Below, piece by piece: positions 8,496 through 17,427 of a stretch of 48,137 nt of DNA (positions within the stretch are counted from its first letter, which is position 1; each line of letters opens with the position of its first letter). Made by a program: the position numbers and the translations under genes. The stretch spans positions 1 to 48,137 of the forward strand of contig JAKMEQ010000018.1 of the NCBI GenBank assembly GCA_022425805.1, read 5' to 3'. The notes below the pieces were generated by a model. That model saw only the letters and a program-made list of their open reading frames with translations. It was not told where the DNA came from and searched no databases. The stretch comes from Acidimicrobiales bacterium. Its GTDB lineage: Bacteria > Actinomycetota > Acidimicrobiia > Acidimicrobiales > UBA8592.

Positions 8496-9464
8496 TTAAT
8501 TATTTGGGTGAAGCGCTGATTGTAACGCAGCGGTTTGATCTGCAGCCCAGCGAATCGACAATGAGGATTCTGCAACGAAACCATTACTGCCATGAAAAGC
8601 CCCAGGGTAGACATGGAGTTCCACAGGCACACCAGCCTGAGACAAGCGTTGTGCATATTCAATATCTTCATCTATAAAAATATCTAGTGTTCCCAGACAG
8701 ATATACGCGGGAGGCAGACCGGAAAGGTCATCAGCAATACTCGGAGACGCATAGGGAGAGACAGGTTGTGCCCCATTAAGGTAGGCTGCCCACCCCGCTA
8801 GGTTCGCATCTCGATTCCAAACTCTTGTATCGGTGACGCCGAAACTGCTAGGCGTTTCGTTTCTATGGTCAAGCATCGGGTAAACCAGCAATTGAAAGAT
8901 GAGATTAGGGCCCCCATTTTCTCTGGCCATTAACGCCGTCCCCGCTGCAAGTCCACCACCAGCAGACGCACCGCCAATAGCTATCCGTTTAGATGAAGCA
9001 CCTAAGCCATTTGCATTTTCGGCGAACCATTTCAATGCTGCGTAGCAATCATGCAATGGAGCGGGGAAGGGGCTTTCGGGGGCGAGACGATAGTCAACCG
9101 AAACTACGACACATTGATGCTGATCAGCAACCGAAGCACAGTCTGCATCATCCATATCAACAGAACCAAGTACCATGCCACCGCCATGGATCCACAGCAA
9201 GCCAGGAGCTTCAGGTGGAAGCGATTGAGGTTTATAGACCTTCACCAAGACATCTGGGTCCCCATCAAGACCAGGAACATGAACACTCTCAATGGAAATA
9301 TGCTCTGGAAGTTCAGGTGATGGCATTTGACTCATAAGCGCATCAAGTCCCTCTCTGGTTACTGCGATATCCGAAAGGTCCAACAATTTCTCAGGAAGCA
9401 CACTCAGTACTGCTCGGTGCATTTCATCAAGTTCAGTTTCAAAATTAAATTTTCTACCCGTCAT
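8496..9464 (-). CDS. Alpha/beta-hydrolase fold-3 esterase (HSL family)
   Basis: This is a 322-residue carboxylic-ester hydrolase of the hormone-sensitive-lipase type. The oxyanion-hole motif HGGG is at residues 93-96, and the nucleophile Ser167 lies in GGASAGGG. The acid is probably in LGTLDIFIDED and the catalytic His in YPGAFHG. The ATG at 9464 follows a strong GGGAGG site, so the in-frame ATG at 9506 is not used here. The enzyme is probably cytoplasmic, as no signal peptide is seen. It lies 23 bases before the luciferase-like gene on the same strand. Confidence 0.9.
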   Translation of the reverse strand: MTGRKFNFETELDEMHRAVLSVLPEKLLDLSDIAVTREGLDALMSQMPSPELPEHISIESVHVPGLDGDPDVLVKVYKPQSLPPEAPGLLWIHGGGMVLGSVDMDDADCASVADQHQCVVVSVDYRLAPESPFPAPLHDCYAALKWFAENANGLGASSKRIAIGGASAGGGLAAGTALMARENGGPNLIFQLLVYPMLDHRNETPSSFGVTDTRVWNRDANLAGWAAYLNGAQPVSPYASPSIADDLSGLPPAYICLGTLDIFIDEDIEYAQRLSQAGVPVELHVYPGAFHGSNGFVAESSLSIRWAADQTAALQSALHPNN

Positions 9465-9683
9465 TAATCCTCCCGATTTCTTACAATAATAGGCATGCAG
9501 CAACATTACGTCTAAAATAAGAGTGAAGATGCATCAAAACACGGTAAAGATATGTAAGTTCAGTTGATTGCGCGTGGAATACAGAAAGAGCACCGTACGA
9601 AGCAGTCGGATACATTCTCTGGGAACCGGCGACGAAATGTGCTACTCATATATTACGACCGCTCCCGTACAGAATTAATGCAG
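9465..9683. other. Intergenic region, 219 bases
   Basis: This gap separates the esterase gene from the SnoaL-like gene, both on the minus strand. The end of the gap adjoining the esterase holds that gene's ribosome site (GGGAGG) and presumably its promoter. I see no convincing coding frame, RNA gene, repeat or clear terminator in it. Confidence 0.5.
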
Positions 9684-10187
9684 CTATCTCTCTAATAATT
9701 TTCGACCTGCTTCACGTGCCAAAGCCATGATTGAATGATCACCTTTTTTCCAAAGCACAGTGAGTTTCACACCGGTTAAGAGCCAGCCAGTAGGAGACAA
9801 ATCACTTCGAACTAGGGTGTCGTCATAGTAGCCTCCCAATGTAAGCCACGAGTCAGGCTTCTCAACTTCATAGACATGGTGAGCTTGCATGTACATGCGG
9901 CAGGTAGCAGAATCCCCATTTATCGCCGGTAGAGGGTTCGTCATTGTGTGTTGAGTCGCTGCTAGTCCGGTAAAAAGCGGCTGCACACGACGAACCCATT
10001 GATCACCATGTAATATGCTTGGTTCTGTAACTGATGAACCTTCATAAGATGAGAAATCAATCTCTACCTGATCAGCAAAAATGGATCGGTAAAGAAAAAA
10101 GTCTTTCGTGTCTATACCTAAAGCATAGAGATAGATAGTTTCAGCTATCGCTAGTTTATCCTTTACGAATTTACCGTCATTTGTCAT
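9684..10187 (-). CDS. SnoaL-like (NTF2-fold) protein
   Basis: This 167-residue protein resembles the SnoaL_4 group of small cone-shaped NTF2-fold proteins, which include isomerases, hydratases, dioxygenase beta subunits and many uncharacterised members. The N-terminal pattern (IAETIYLYALGIDTKDF, then FADQVEIDFSSYEG) and the central CRMYMQAHHVYE are typical. Its ATG overlaps the TGA of the selenocysteine-type reductase gene by four bases (ATGA), so the two are coupled. The substrate and reaction are unknown; it may act on the product of the neighbouring dehydrogenase or reductase. Confidence 0.82.
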   Translation of the reverse strand: MTNDGKFVKDKLAIAETIYLYALGIDTKDFFLYRSIFADQVEIDFSSYEGSSVTEPSILHGDQWVRRVQPLFTGLAATQHTMTNPLPAINGDSATCRMYMQAHHVYEVEKPDSWLTLGGYYDDTLVRSDLSPTGWLLTGVKLTVLWKKGDHSIMALAREAGRKLLER

Positions 10188-10801
10188 GGGCGTTCTCCAA
10201 AATTAGGTTTCTCTGTTCTGGTCCGTTTCAGCTCCCAGAAACCCGGTGTGGTTGTCAAGGTAACCACACTATCCCACAGCTTAACGCTTTCGTCTTCCTC
10301 GAGCACACGGGTTATAACAGGTCCAAAAATCCCAACTTTTTTCCCCGAAGGGTCTTTAAAGGCAATGATAGGAGTCCCGATATCGTCCCCAGCTAATTCA
10401 ATGCCGCTGCTCATACGAATACGGATCTCTTCATCAAACGTGGGATCCTCATAAGCGGCGACATGGTTACTACTAACTCCGACCGAAATTAAAGCATCTT
10501 CAAGATTGAAGTCCATAAAATTCTTATCATGGTGGATTCTCCGTCCCAGCTCCCAATAATAGTTTTGAACAGCTTTATTCCCTTCTCTAACTCGTATGGA
10601 TTCCATTACTCGCAGCAAGTTATGGGATCGTTCGTACCAAGCGAAACGCGTGTTTTCCTTATCGGGCTCATTTTTGAAATAAAGACTGATTGGTTGCCAA
10701 GTGATATCGAGATCACGTTGTTTTTGCACTCCATCAACGACCCACCTGGCCGTCACCCAACACCATGGTCAGATTGGGTCAACCCAGAACTCTATATTCA
10801 A
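10184..10801 (-). CDS. DsbA-fold mycothiol-dependent reductase (Rv2466c-like), predicted selenoprotein with UPWC active site
   Basis: Read from a TTG at 10801, the protein is MNIEFWVDPI-U-PWCWVTARW and so on, 205 residues with residue 11 encoded by TGA (10769-10771). The Mycobacterium tuberculosis homologue Rv2466c, a mycothiol-dependent nitroreductase, has DPLCPWCW here. The TGA therefore falls exactly on the first active-site cysteine, and Cys14 keeps the resolving position. The rest matches the family well, including DDIGTPIIAF, FGPVITRV and the C-terminal FWELKRTRTEKP. A stop (TAA) lies eight codons before the TGA, so TTG is the only ordinary start available; AAGCGAG sits 7 bases before it. 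A hairpin with a GGU-containing loop follows the TGA. A conventional call would start at the GTG at 10756 and lose the catalytic centre. The gene lies 28 bases after an alcohol dehydrogenase gene. Confidence 0.85.
10735..10755 (-). promoter_or_regulatory. Predicted bacterial SECIS element
   Basis: Beginning 13 bases after the in-frame UGA, the mRNA can fold UGACGGCC with GGUCGUUG into eight consecutive pairs (five Watson-Crick and three G-U) closing a five-base loop AGGUG. The loop starts 21 bases after the UGA. The Escherichia coli fdhF SECIS, which SelB recognises, has a comparable spacing and an AGGUCU loop. I found the pairing by eye; no folding energy was computed. Confidence 0.7.
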
Positions 10802-10829
10802 CTTGATGCTCGCTTAGCCACAAGGTCTA

Positions 10830-11855
10830 TCACGGTCTAACAAGCACCTTAGTATGTTGTGATTGCCCTCCAGCTAAATCAACAAAAGTCTCAGCTATGT
10901 CGGTAAGGTCGATCGTCCCTGAATGCAGGGCATCTAGATCTATGCGACCATCACTAACGAAACCCATAGTCATTTCAAATTCCTCATGGGTGTAACCAAG
11001 GGCTGCGCTTACTTTGATTTCTTTGTTTAACCATCGGCGAGGATTTATAGGTGCATCACCCATAGCTAAGCCAATCAAGGAAACACGGCCACCACGACGA
11101 GCTAAATCAATGGCGGATTGTACTGTCGCCGGAACTCCAGCACACTCATAAACGATGTCTCCTCCCAACCCCCGTGTATGATCAGCGACAAAATCTGCAG
11201 CAATACTCGGATCGATACTATGATGAGCGCCAAGCGATAAAGCAAGGTTCCGCCGTGTCTCATTTGGTTCCACAACAATAGTGGTTCCTGCACCGGCTGC
11301 CAGTACCCATTGCAACGTACTTAACCCGATAGGCCCAGCTCCCTGAACGATAGCTATATCACCGAGACGTGGCGCATTGGCACGTACAGCATGAAAACAA
11401 ATTGCTGCCGGCTCTATCTGCGCTGCTTGTTCATCAGATAATTCTGAGTTCGCTAACACCACGCGACCTTGGTGAATCGTCAACTGGTCAGCGAAGCCAC
11501 CATGGGGGGTTTGATACGGCCCACGGCCCACGGTTGCTGTGAGAACTGTCTGACATTTGTCCATTTGACCAGCGTGACATGCTGGGCAAGACCCACAGGA
11601 AGGAGGAACGCCGATTATGACCCTGTCTCCTTCTGATACGCGAGTTACATCAGACCCTATTGCAGAAAGAACACCGGTCCATTCATGACCACACGTTGAT
11701 GGCCAGGCTGGTCCTGGGCTTTGAAATGCATGAATATCAGTCCCGCAGATCCCGCAAAGCGTGATATCGACGACAACCTGATCTTTCTCAGGAGGTGAGC
11801 TTTCAAGCTCAAAGAATTCGATCGTTTCTTGATCAGTGATTAGAGCTGCATGCAT
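10830..11855 (-). CDS. Zinc-dependent medium-chain alcohol dehydrogenase
   Basis: This is a 341-residue MDR enzyme that oxidises an alcohol or polyol with NAD(P). Catalytic zinc ligands are Cys37 in CGICGTD and the GHE at 56-58. The structural zinc site has Cys87, 90, 93 and 101 in the CGSCPACHAGQMDKC block. The Rossmann motif is GAGPIGLS. The overall pattern is closest to 2,3-butanediol/sorbitol/threonine-dehydrogenase-type proteins, but the substrate is open. It is upstream of, and probably co-transcribed with, the predicted selenoprotein reductase and the SnoaL-like protein. Confidence 0.9.
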   Translation of the reverse strand: MHAALITDQETIEFFELESSPPEKDQVVVDITLCGICGTDIHAFQSPGPAWPSTCGHEWTGVLSAIGSDVTRVSEGDRVIIGVPPSCGSCPACHAGQMDKCQTVLTATVGRGPYQTPHGGFADQLTIHQGRVVLANSELSDEQAAQIEPAAICFHAVRANAPRLGDIAIVQGAGPIGLSTLQWVLAAGAGTTIVVEPNETRRNLALSLGAHHSIDPSIAADFVADHTRGLGGDIVYECAGVPATVQSAIDLARRGGRVSLIGLAMGDAPINPRRWLNKEIKVSAALGYTHEEFEMTMGFVSDGRIDLDALHSGTIDLTDIAETFVDLAGGQSQHTKVLVRP

Positions 11856-11929
11856 ATAGTAAATCTAGTACTCCCTGAGAAATATTTCACATTCGACGGA
11901 TAAGTGAGTGACCCTTCCGAAACCAGCAC

Positions 11930-12538
11930 TCAAGGAGTACGAATTACCTTGTCACCGAGGTGGATTGTCTCGTTCGAAGACAGGATGGATCGGGCCCCAG
12001 CACGAGAAGCTTGTACCCGAGTAATACTCGCATAATCGATGTGCAATCCGTAACGATCCGTATAGCCGAGGATTCGTTGAAGATAACACATAGCTACCAT
12101 CGCGTGGCAGAACGCCACAACAGTTTTTCCGGAGTTGTCACGGATTATCTCTTCGAAAGCTTCGAAGACCTTGTCAGCAAACGCTTCAATGTCTACATCT
12201 CCATGGATGCTGTCAGGGTCGTCGATGACAGCTTGCCAGTCATCCCCGCCTTGGGCTTTTACCTCTTCCATAGGTAGGTAGGTATTACTGTCCTTATCGA
12301 TCTCTGCCAGATTCTCGACAATGATCAAGTCCATCCCCATCTGGGTTGCAAGAGGTTGCGCTGTTTGGCGAGCCCGCAACATAGGTGACGAAAAGATATG
12401 GTCGATTTTGCTCTTCGATAGAAAAGCGGCAACAGCTTCAGCTTGTTCAGACCCTATCTCAGTCAGGCTAGGGTCTGCTACACCCTGAACACCTTCTACA
12501 CGGTTGGGTCTTCCATGGCGAACAATGATTAATTCCAC
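11930..12538 (-). CDS. Histidine phosphatase family protein (phosphoglycerate-mutase-like)
   Basis: This 202-residue protein carries the phosphohistidine motif RHG at residues 7-9 (VRHGRPNR), the supporting SSPMLRARQTAQPL block and the second catalytic histidine in FCHAMV. Members are phosphatases or mutases acting on small phosphorylated molecules, and the substrate is not predictable here. It lies 74 bases upstream of the alcohol dehydrogenase gene on the same strand and is divergent from the SDR at 12646. Confidence 0.88.
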   Translation of the reverse strand: MELIIVRHGRPNRVEGVQGVADPSLTEIGSEQAEAVAAFLSKSKIDHIFSSPMLRARQTAQPLATQMGMDLIIVENLAEIDKDSNTYLPMEEVKAQGGDDWQAVIDDPDSIHGDVDIEAFADKVFEAFEEIIRDNSGKTVVAFCHAMVAMCYLQRILGYTDRYGLHIDYASITRVQASRAGARSILSSNETIHLGDKVIRTP

Positions 12539-12645
12539 AACATGAGCTTAGAGACGCTGAAGGAGAAGACCACCATCAGTCTGAATTAATTATGATCTAC
12601 GGGACCAATATAGATATCGGTATGCAATCCAGCTAACCTGCAATC

Positions 12646-13470
12646 GTGAGCGCCTTACCGACACTTGATCTAACCGGAAGAAAAGCTCTTGTCATTGGCG
12701 GGGCTGGAGGAGGCATAGGCTCTGCAGTTACGTTGGCTCTTATCGAAGCCGGCGCAGTTCTTGATGTAGTTACTTACGATGAGGGACATACTAATGACCT
12801 GATCAAAGAAGTAGCTGTACTGGGAGGATCAGTCGATGTCCACCTTGCTGATGTGACAAAAGAAAAAGAATTCTCTAAGGTGCTCGACCAGATTCTCACC
12901 AGATCTGGACCAGTCACGCTTTTAGCGAATGTGGTTGGCGGGGTCGAAATTACAGACTGGAGCCGAACAAAGGATTGCCAACTAGAAACGTTTGACCGGA
13001 TCCTCTCAAGAAATCTTCGATACGTTCTGGTTAGTTGTCAACGATTCGCTTCGGCCTTGATGGAAAAATCAGATTCAGGGTCAATCGTTAATCTCTCATC
13101 TATTCGCGCTAGGGGAAGCCCCCTCCTCGCTGGCTATGGAGCGGCAAAAGCAGGGTTAGAGTCAATGTCCCGGACCATGGCTGCTGAATGGGGGCAATAC
13201 GGAATTCGTGTGAATGCTGTCGCACCGGGGACTGTCAAGACACCTAGAGCTGGTCAAAGCGATCTTGAAGAAGTGGCACAGAAGATACCGCTTCAGCGTC
13301 GTGGAGAACCCGAAGATATCGCCAATGCGGTGCTTTTCCTTCTCTCAAAAAGGGCAGAGTACATAACTGGACAAACTTTGACTGTTGATGGGGGAGCGAC
13401 CCTTGGCGTTTCGGGCGATAGTCTTCCGGATGTAGTAACTAATCCGGCGATTCGGAAACAATTCGAATAG
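12646..13470 (+). CDS. Short-chain dehydrogenase/reductase (SDR)
   Basis: This is a 274-residue classical SDR starting with GTG. The cofactor loop is GGAGGGIG (18-25), the catalytic Tyr164 and Lys168 are in GYGAAKAG, and the C-terminal strand reads TVDGGATLG. The usual NAG motif is replaced by NVVGG, a common variation. A roughly 20-residue tail follows the normal SDR end. It converges with the MOSC gene, the stops being only 2 bases apart. The substrate is unknown. Confidence 0.88.
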   Translation: MSALPTLDLTGRKALVIGGAGGGIGSAVTLALIEAGAVLDVVTYDEGHTNDLIKEVAVLGGSVDVHLADVTKEKEFSKVLDQILTRSGPVTLLANVVGGVEITDWSRTKDCQLETFDRILSRNLRYVLVSCQRFASALMEKSDSGSIVNLSSIRARGSPLLAGYGAAKAGLESMSRTMAAEWGQYGIRVNAVAPGTVKTPRAGQSDLEEVAQKIPLQRRGEPEDIANAVLFLLSKRAEYITGQTLTVDGGATLGVSGDSLPDVVTNPAIRKQFE

Positions 13471-13472
13471 AG

Positions 13473-14240
13473 TTACGCGTCTTTTTCTTCGACAAAGTCA
13501 CCGATAGACATACGACCAGATTTTGTTGGATTCAAGCTGATACCGGCTTCTCGTTGATGGTTTCTGCTGAGGTACTTTAAAGTCGTCCGTGAAGCTGGAT
13601 GTTCACCAACTGCTCGCGTGATAACTATGCACCTGTCTGTCCGTTTCTTTACTGATGCCGTGACGGTCCCGAGAAGAAGATCTTTCCCAACCCATTCATC
13701 TTCAATGAATGCATCAGGCGTAGAAACAACAATATTGGGCCTAAATCTTCTTACATCGCCAGCGCCACCCCCGACACGGGCGTTAAGCATGGATAAGGTA
13801 CCCGAACCGATGAGATGAAGGCTGGAACTTGAATCATAGAACCAACCAGGAGATGTAGAGAATTCAAGTATTTCCGGTTGTTCGGGCACGTCTTCGGCCC
13901 CTTCATCCCATTCAATTTCGATTGTTTCCTGTTGCCCAGGTGTGGGAGAAGCTAGTCGGGTGTTACGCCCAAGCCATGTCGATAGTATTTCATTTATCTT
14001 TGGGTCAGAGCTGTGGTAATCGCTACCTTCAATCGTTAAGACACACCCGTCCGTTACCAACTTGGCAGAACCTTCAAGCAGTTTGGGTACTCGCTTAGCA
14101 GATAATAGCTGACCGTTTTCACAATCCATAATGCCCCAAGCACGATCACCTGGTATCACATCACTGACAGTAGTTGAATTGATTTCTTCCCCCTGAAGGG
14201 ATTTAACCGGATATCGCCACAGCTGTTCGATAACGGCCAT
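13473..14240 (-). CDS. MOSC domain-containing protein
   Basis: This 255-residue protein has a MOSC N-terminal beta-barrel (LWRYPVKSLQGEEI, then GDRAWGIMDCENGQLLSAKR) followed by a MOSC domain. MOSC proteins bind molybdenum cofactor or sulfur and include amidoxime-reducing components; Cys in KRTDRCIVITRAVG is a candidate ligand. The gene follows an SDR gene two bases downstream on the same strand, suggesting a reductase pair, but no direct partner can be named. Confidence 0.88.
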   Translation of the reverse strand: MAVIEQLWRYPVKSLQGEEINSTTVSDVIPGDRAWGIMDCENGQLLSAKRVPKLLEGSAKLVTDGCVLTIEGSDYHSSDPKINEILSTWLGRNTRLASPTPGQQETIEIEWDEGAEDVPEQPEILEFSTSPGWFYDSSSSLHLIGSGTLSMLNARVGGGAGDVRRFRPNIVVSTPDAFIEDEWVGKDLLLGTVTASVKKRTDRCIVITRAVGEHPASRTTLKYLSRNHQREAGISLNPTKSGRMSIGDFVEEKDA

Positions 14241-14242
14241 TA

Positions 14243-14968
14243 CTACCAGGGGTGGTCTGTTCCATCCCAGCGGATGAAGCGCCCAGAGTCTTCGATCGTT
14301 AGGCTCAAAAGAGAATCAACGATAGCTCCAGCAGAATCAGAGACTTCCATTTCCGCAGCATCCGTTCCCATATCGGTCTTGACCCATCCCGGATGCAATG
14401 CGACAAAAGCTACGTTTTTATTCGTTGAAGCGGACATGACGGTAATCATGTTTACTGCTGCTTTTGAAACGTTGTAGGCAACATCAGACGGCATCATGGC
14501 GCCTATCACCATTGACCCAAGTTGTGAAGATGTGTTCAGGACAACAGGGTTATTTCCAGCTTCAAGAAGAGAAATAACATTTCGGGTTACCATCATTGGT
14601 CCAAGGGCATTTATCTGTGTTTCTTCCAAAACAATCGCTGGATCAATCTCCCAAGGGTTACATTGACGCCTGTTAACGCCTAGGTCGTTACTTGTAATAC
14701 CAGCATTATTGACCAGTATGTCAATGCCATCTGTTATCGAGGCTAGTTCTTGACCGAAGGCGTCAATGGAAGATTGGTCTCCGATATCGAGCTGCAAAAT
14801 TCCAGTAGGACCAGCCTCACGGAGATCGTTTGCTCCATCAGGGTTACGAACGGCACCATATACTGAATGCCCTTTACCGATAAGGATCTTTGCCATTTCG
14901 AGACCAATACCTCGACTGGCTCCTGTGATAACAATACGTTTTGAAGTCATAGAGTAACGGTACATCAT
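14243..14968 (-). CDS. Short-chain dehydrogenase/reductase (SDR)
   Basis: This is a 241-residue SDR with the cofactor motif TGASRGIG (about residues 15-22), LVNNAGI, and catalytic Tyr/Lys in VAYNVSKAA. Two starts are possible: tandem ATG codons at 14968 and 14965 with AGAAG just upstream, or an ATG at 14950 that gives the more usual N-terminus but has no visible ribosome site; I keep 14968. The C-terminal GRFIRWDGTDHPW resembles the carbonyl-reductase-like SDR subgroup (sniffer/YciK-like) rather than the DGG-ending group. It is followed two bases later by the MOSC gene. Confidence 0.86.
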   Translation of the reverse strand: MMYRYSMTSKRIVITGASRGIGLEMAKILIGKGHSVYGAVRNPDGANDLREAGPTGILQLDIGDQSSIDAFGQELASITDGIDILVNNAGITSNDLGVNRRQCNPWEIDPAIVLEETQINALGPMMVTRNVISLLEAGNNPVVLNTSSQLGSMVIGAMMPSDVAYNVSKAAVNMITVMSASTNKNVAFVALHPGWVKTDMGTDAAEMEVSDSAGAIVDSLLSLTIEDSGRFIRWDGTDHPW

Positions 14969-15031
14969 TGGAGCTTCTCTGACCTACCTTGAACAGTTAA
15001 AAAAGCGAAAGTTATCGTACTGGCTCGAACC

Positions 15032-16459
15032 TTACTGAGATGTTTCCTTAGTAAGGTCAACTGTGTTTGGATAAAAGAGAAGAGCAACAATGCCGCCAAC
15101 TATGTAAGCTGTTCCTCCCAACACCCAAACCCACAGGTAGATGTCAGCGAAATTATCGCCGGTTCGGTTACCGATGATTGCGGCCGTTGCTACTGCACCG
15201 AAAGCTGAGCCCAATCGTCTCGTTAAGTAGTACCCAGCATTTGCACTACTAAGGACAGAGTTCTTAATGCTAAACAGAGCAGCAACGGTTGTGGTATTGC
15301 TAATAGCCATAGCCCCGAACCCGAGAATGCATAAACCAACAGCAATATAAACGTACCCGGCATCCATCAGCCAGAAACCAATGATCAGGTAAATTAGTCC
15401 GGCTTGTATCCCGCCCCAAGCCATTGCCCGTCTTGGCCCTTCCCTATCTACGATCTTCCCTACAGCAATAGCAGCAAACAATGGGATGATATTGATTGGC
15501 AGCAATCCCATACCAATTTTTAACGGCCCCCAATTCCATACTTCTTTCATGTAGAGCGGCAATCCAAAGTAAAGAGAAAAAAAACCAACTTGGCAACATA
15601 CCGAAGAGATCGATGCAATAGCAAAATGCTTGTTACCAAAAATCTCAGGATTGAACAGCGGAAAACTTTGCCGCCGATTACGTACGAAGAGGAGAGGGGC
15701 AAGAGTCGCAGGAATGGCTGCAGAGATAATTGTTTTCGGGTCTGACCAACCCCAAACATTTCCCTGAATTAATAGCAGTGCAAGTCCGGCGACAGCAATC
15801 GTCGCTAGAGCTGCTGCTAGGGCATCAATCGGGTCTTGATTTCCTTCAGCGGTTTGATCATCAAGGACTTTATATCCAACAAAACATGTAAACAAGGCCA
15901 CTAGGCCGTTAAAAACAAACACCGCTCTCCAGCTAAATATTGCTAGAAGTACCGCCGCCAATGGACTTGCCAGCATTCCAGCAGCTGCTCCGATAGTGGC
16001 CCAAACTCCTAAAGCATAAGCACGGCGTGAATGAGGGAATTCGGGTAAACATAGCGCAAGAGCACTTGGGGCAAGAAGGGCTATGCCTATGCCTTGCACG
16101 GCACGCATCAATATAAGAAGCCAAACAGTAGTAGCTATAGATCCGATGAAAGCAGCAACAGCGTATGTGATAAGGCCAGCAAGAAAAGTCTGACGTCTTC
16201 CCCAACGGTCGGATAATCTTCCCGCAGCAAGGAACACGGAGATCATCACAATATAAAAAACTGTTACAATCCATGACAAAGTTGTTCGCGTTGCTTCCCC
16301 ACCAAAACGCTCTTCAATAAAGGGGAACGCGATAAAAACCCCCCCGCTATCAAGAAGCATAAGGAAAACGGTTGAGGTGCAGACCACGAGAACTACCCAA
16401 GCTCTTCTAGTTATGGGCTCTAGCTCCTGTGGACTCTTCGGAGTTTCGGGGGATGTCAC
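15032..16459 (-). CDS. MFS transporter, drug:H+ antiporter-like
   Basis: This is an integral membrane protein of about 475 residues with many hydrophobic segments, probably 14 as in the DHA2 group. The cytoplasmic motif A appears as GRLSDRWGRRQTF, and motif C-like residues are in the fifth segment. I choose the GTG at 16459, two bases after the SDR stop, because it removes a polar extension that would overlap that gene; an ATG at 16519 is the alternative. It would export a small molecule with the proton gradient. Its coupling to the SDR gene at 16462-17373 suggests the exported compound is related to that enzyme's chemistry. Confidence 0.85.
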   Translation of the reverse strand: MTSPETPKSPQELEPITRRAWVVLVVCTSTVFLMLLDSGGVFIAFPFIEERFGGEATRTTLSWIVTVFYIVMISVFLAAGRLSDRWGRRQTFLAGLITYAVAAFIGSIATTVWLLILMRAVQGIGIALLAPSALALCLPEFPHSRRAYALGVWATIGAAAGMLASPLAAVLLAIFSWRAVFVFNGLVALFTCFVGYKVLDDQTAEGNQDPIDALAAALATIAVAGLALLLIQGNVWGWSDPKTIISAAIPATLAPLLFVRNRRQSFPLFNPEIFGNKHFAIASISSVCCQVGFFSLYFGLPLYMKEVWNWGPLKIGMGLLPINIIPLFAAIAVGKIVDREGPRRAMAWGGIQAGLIYLIIGFWLMDAGYVYIAVGLCILGFGAMAISNTTTVAALFSIKNSVLSSANAGYYLTRRLGSAFGAVATAAIIGNRTGDNFADIYLWVWVLGGTAYIVGGIVALLFYPNTVDLTKETSQ

Positions 16460-16461
16460 AA

Positions 16462-17373
16462 TTATTCGGGTATGGGGTAGTGGACTCCGGGCACTCCTGC
16501 TTCCAAAGCTTGGTACCAATCAGGTCGCGGTTGAACTGGTTGGTAAGGAGATGGAACCATTGGTGTGTCAACGTTCCATTCATGGTGAATCGGTGGAATC
16601 TGAAAGGTTCCGTTACTTGCGTTGGTGCCACCATCAACGAGAAGATCGACGCCGGTTATGTAGCTAGCAAGATCAGAGGCGAGAAACATTACGGCATTAG
16701 CTACTTCGTGTGATTCTCCTACACGTCTCATCGGGGTTCGGCTAGCGATCCACTTGTCAATGCCCATGGCCTCCAATGCGACTCTTGTCATTTCAGTGAC
16801 AATAAAACCCGGTGAAACTGAATTTACACGTACGCCCCTATCAGCCCATTCGGTTCCAAGTTGGAGTGTCATATTTCTGAGCCCACCCTTAGCAGCGCTA
16901 TAGGCGATAACACCATTTTCGCTTCCGCCGCTTCCTAGAATCGACCCAATATTGACAATAGAGCCAGAACCATTTTCCAACATATGTAACCCACATTCAC
17001 GAGCAAAGTAAAACGCTCCTACAAGGTCGACAGAAATTATCTGGTTGAATGTTTCGCTATCGAAGTGTTCTGGGGCGATACCGCGCATATCAGCAATGCC
17101 GGCATTATTAATCAAGACATCAATTTTCCCGTGGGTTTCAATGCCTGTAGTTACCACGGCCCTAACGTCATCTTCTATAGAGACATCACCGGTAACTGCA
17201 GTGACTTCCCTCCCTTTCGCCCGACAATTTTCTGCTACGTTTTGAAGCAAATCCTCACTTCGTGCTGTGAGTATTAGGTCAGCACCCGCATCGGCAAACG
17301 CATACGCGAATTGTTCTCCGAGGCCATAACTGGCTCCAGTGATCAGTACCGTTTTTCCATTGAAATCAAACAT
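16462..17373 (-). CDS. Short-chain dehydrogenase/reductase with C-terminal extension
   Basis: This is a 303-residue SDR with TGASYGLG (12-19), NNAGIAD, YSAAKGG and LVDGGTNAS. A tail of about 45 residues rich in Pro, Trp and Tyr follows the usual SDR end (IPPIHHEWNVDTP to the end). Such tails often help form the substrate pocket or tetramer. The ATG at 17373 is preceded by GGAG. The next gene downstream is the MFS transporter. The substrate is unknown. Confidence 0.88.
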   Translation of the reverse strand: MFDFNGKTVLITGASYGLGEQFAYAFADAGADLILTARSEDLLQNVAENCRAKGREVTAVTGDVSIEDDVRAVVTTGIETHGKIDVLINNAGIADMRGIAPEHFDSETFNQIISVDLVGAFYFARECGLHMLENGSGSIVNIGSILGSGGSENGVIAYSAAKGGLRNMTLQLGTEWADRGVRVNSVSPGFIVTEMTRVALEAMGIDKWIASRTPMRRVGESHEVANAVMFLASDLASYITGVDLLVDGGTNASNGTFQIPPIHHEWNVDTPMVPSPYQPVQPRPDWYQALEAGVPGVHYPIPE

Positions 17374-17427
17374 TTAAGCTCCTAACTTTCAGTTCTTATA
17401 GGCTCAATAGCCTTGGTTCTTAATGAC

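Noticed and set aside
10184-10756. GTG at 10756 as the real start of the DsbA-fold reductase
   Set aside because: It would remove the conserved N-terminal strand and both active-site residues, while the family match continues upstream through the TGA.
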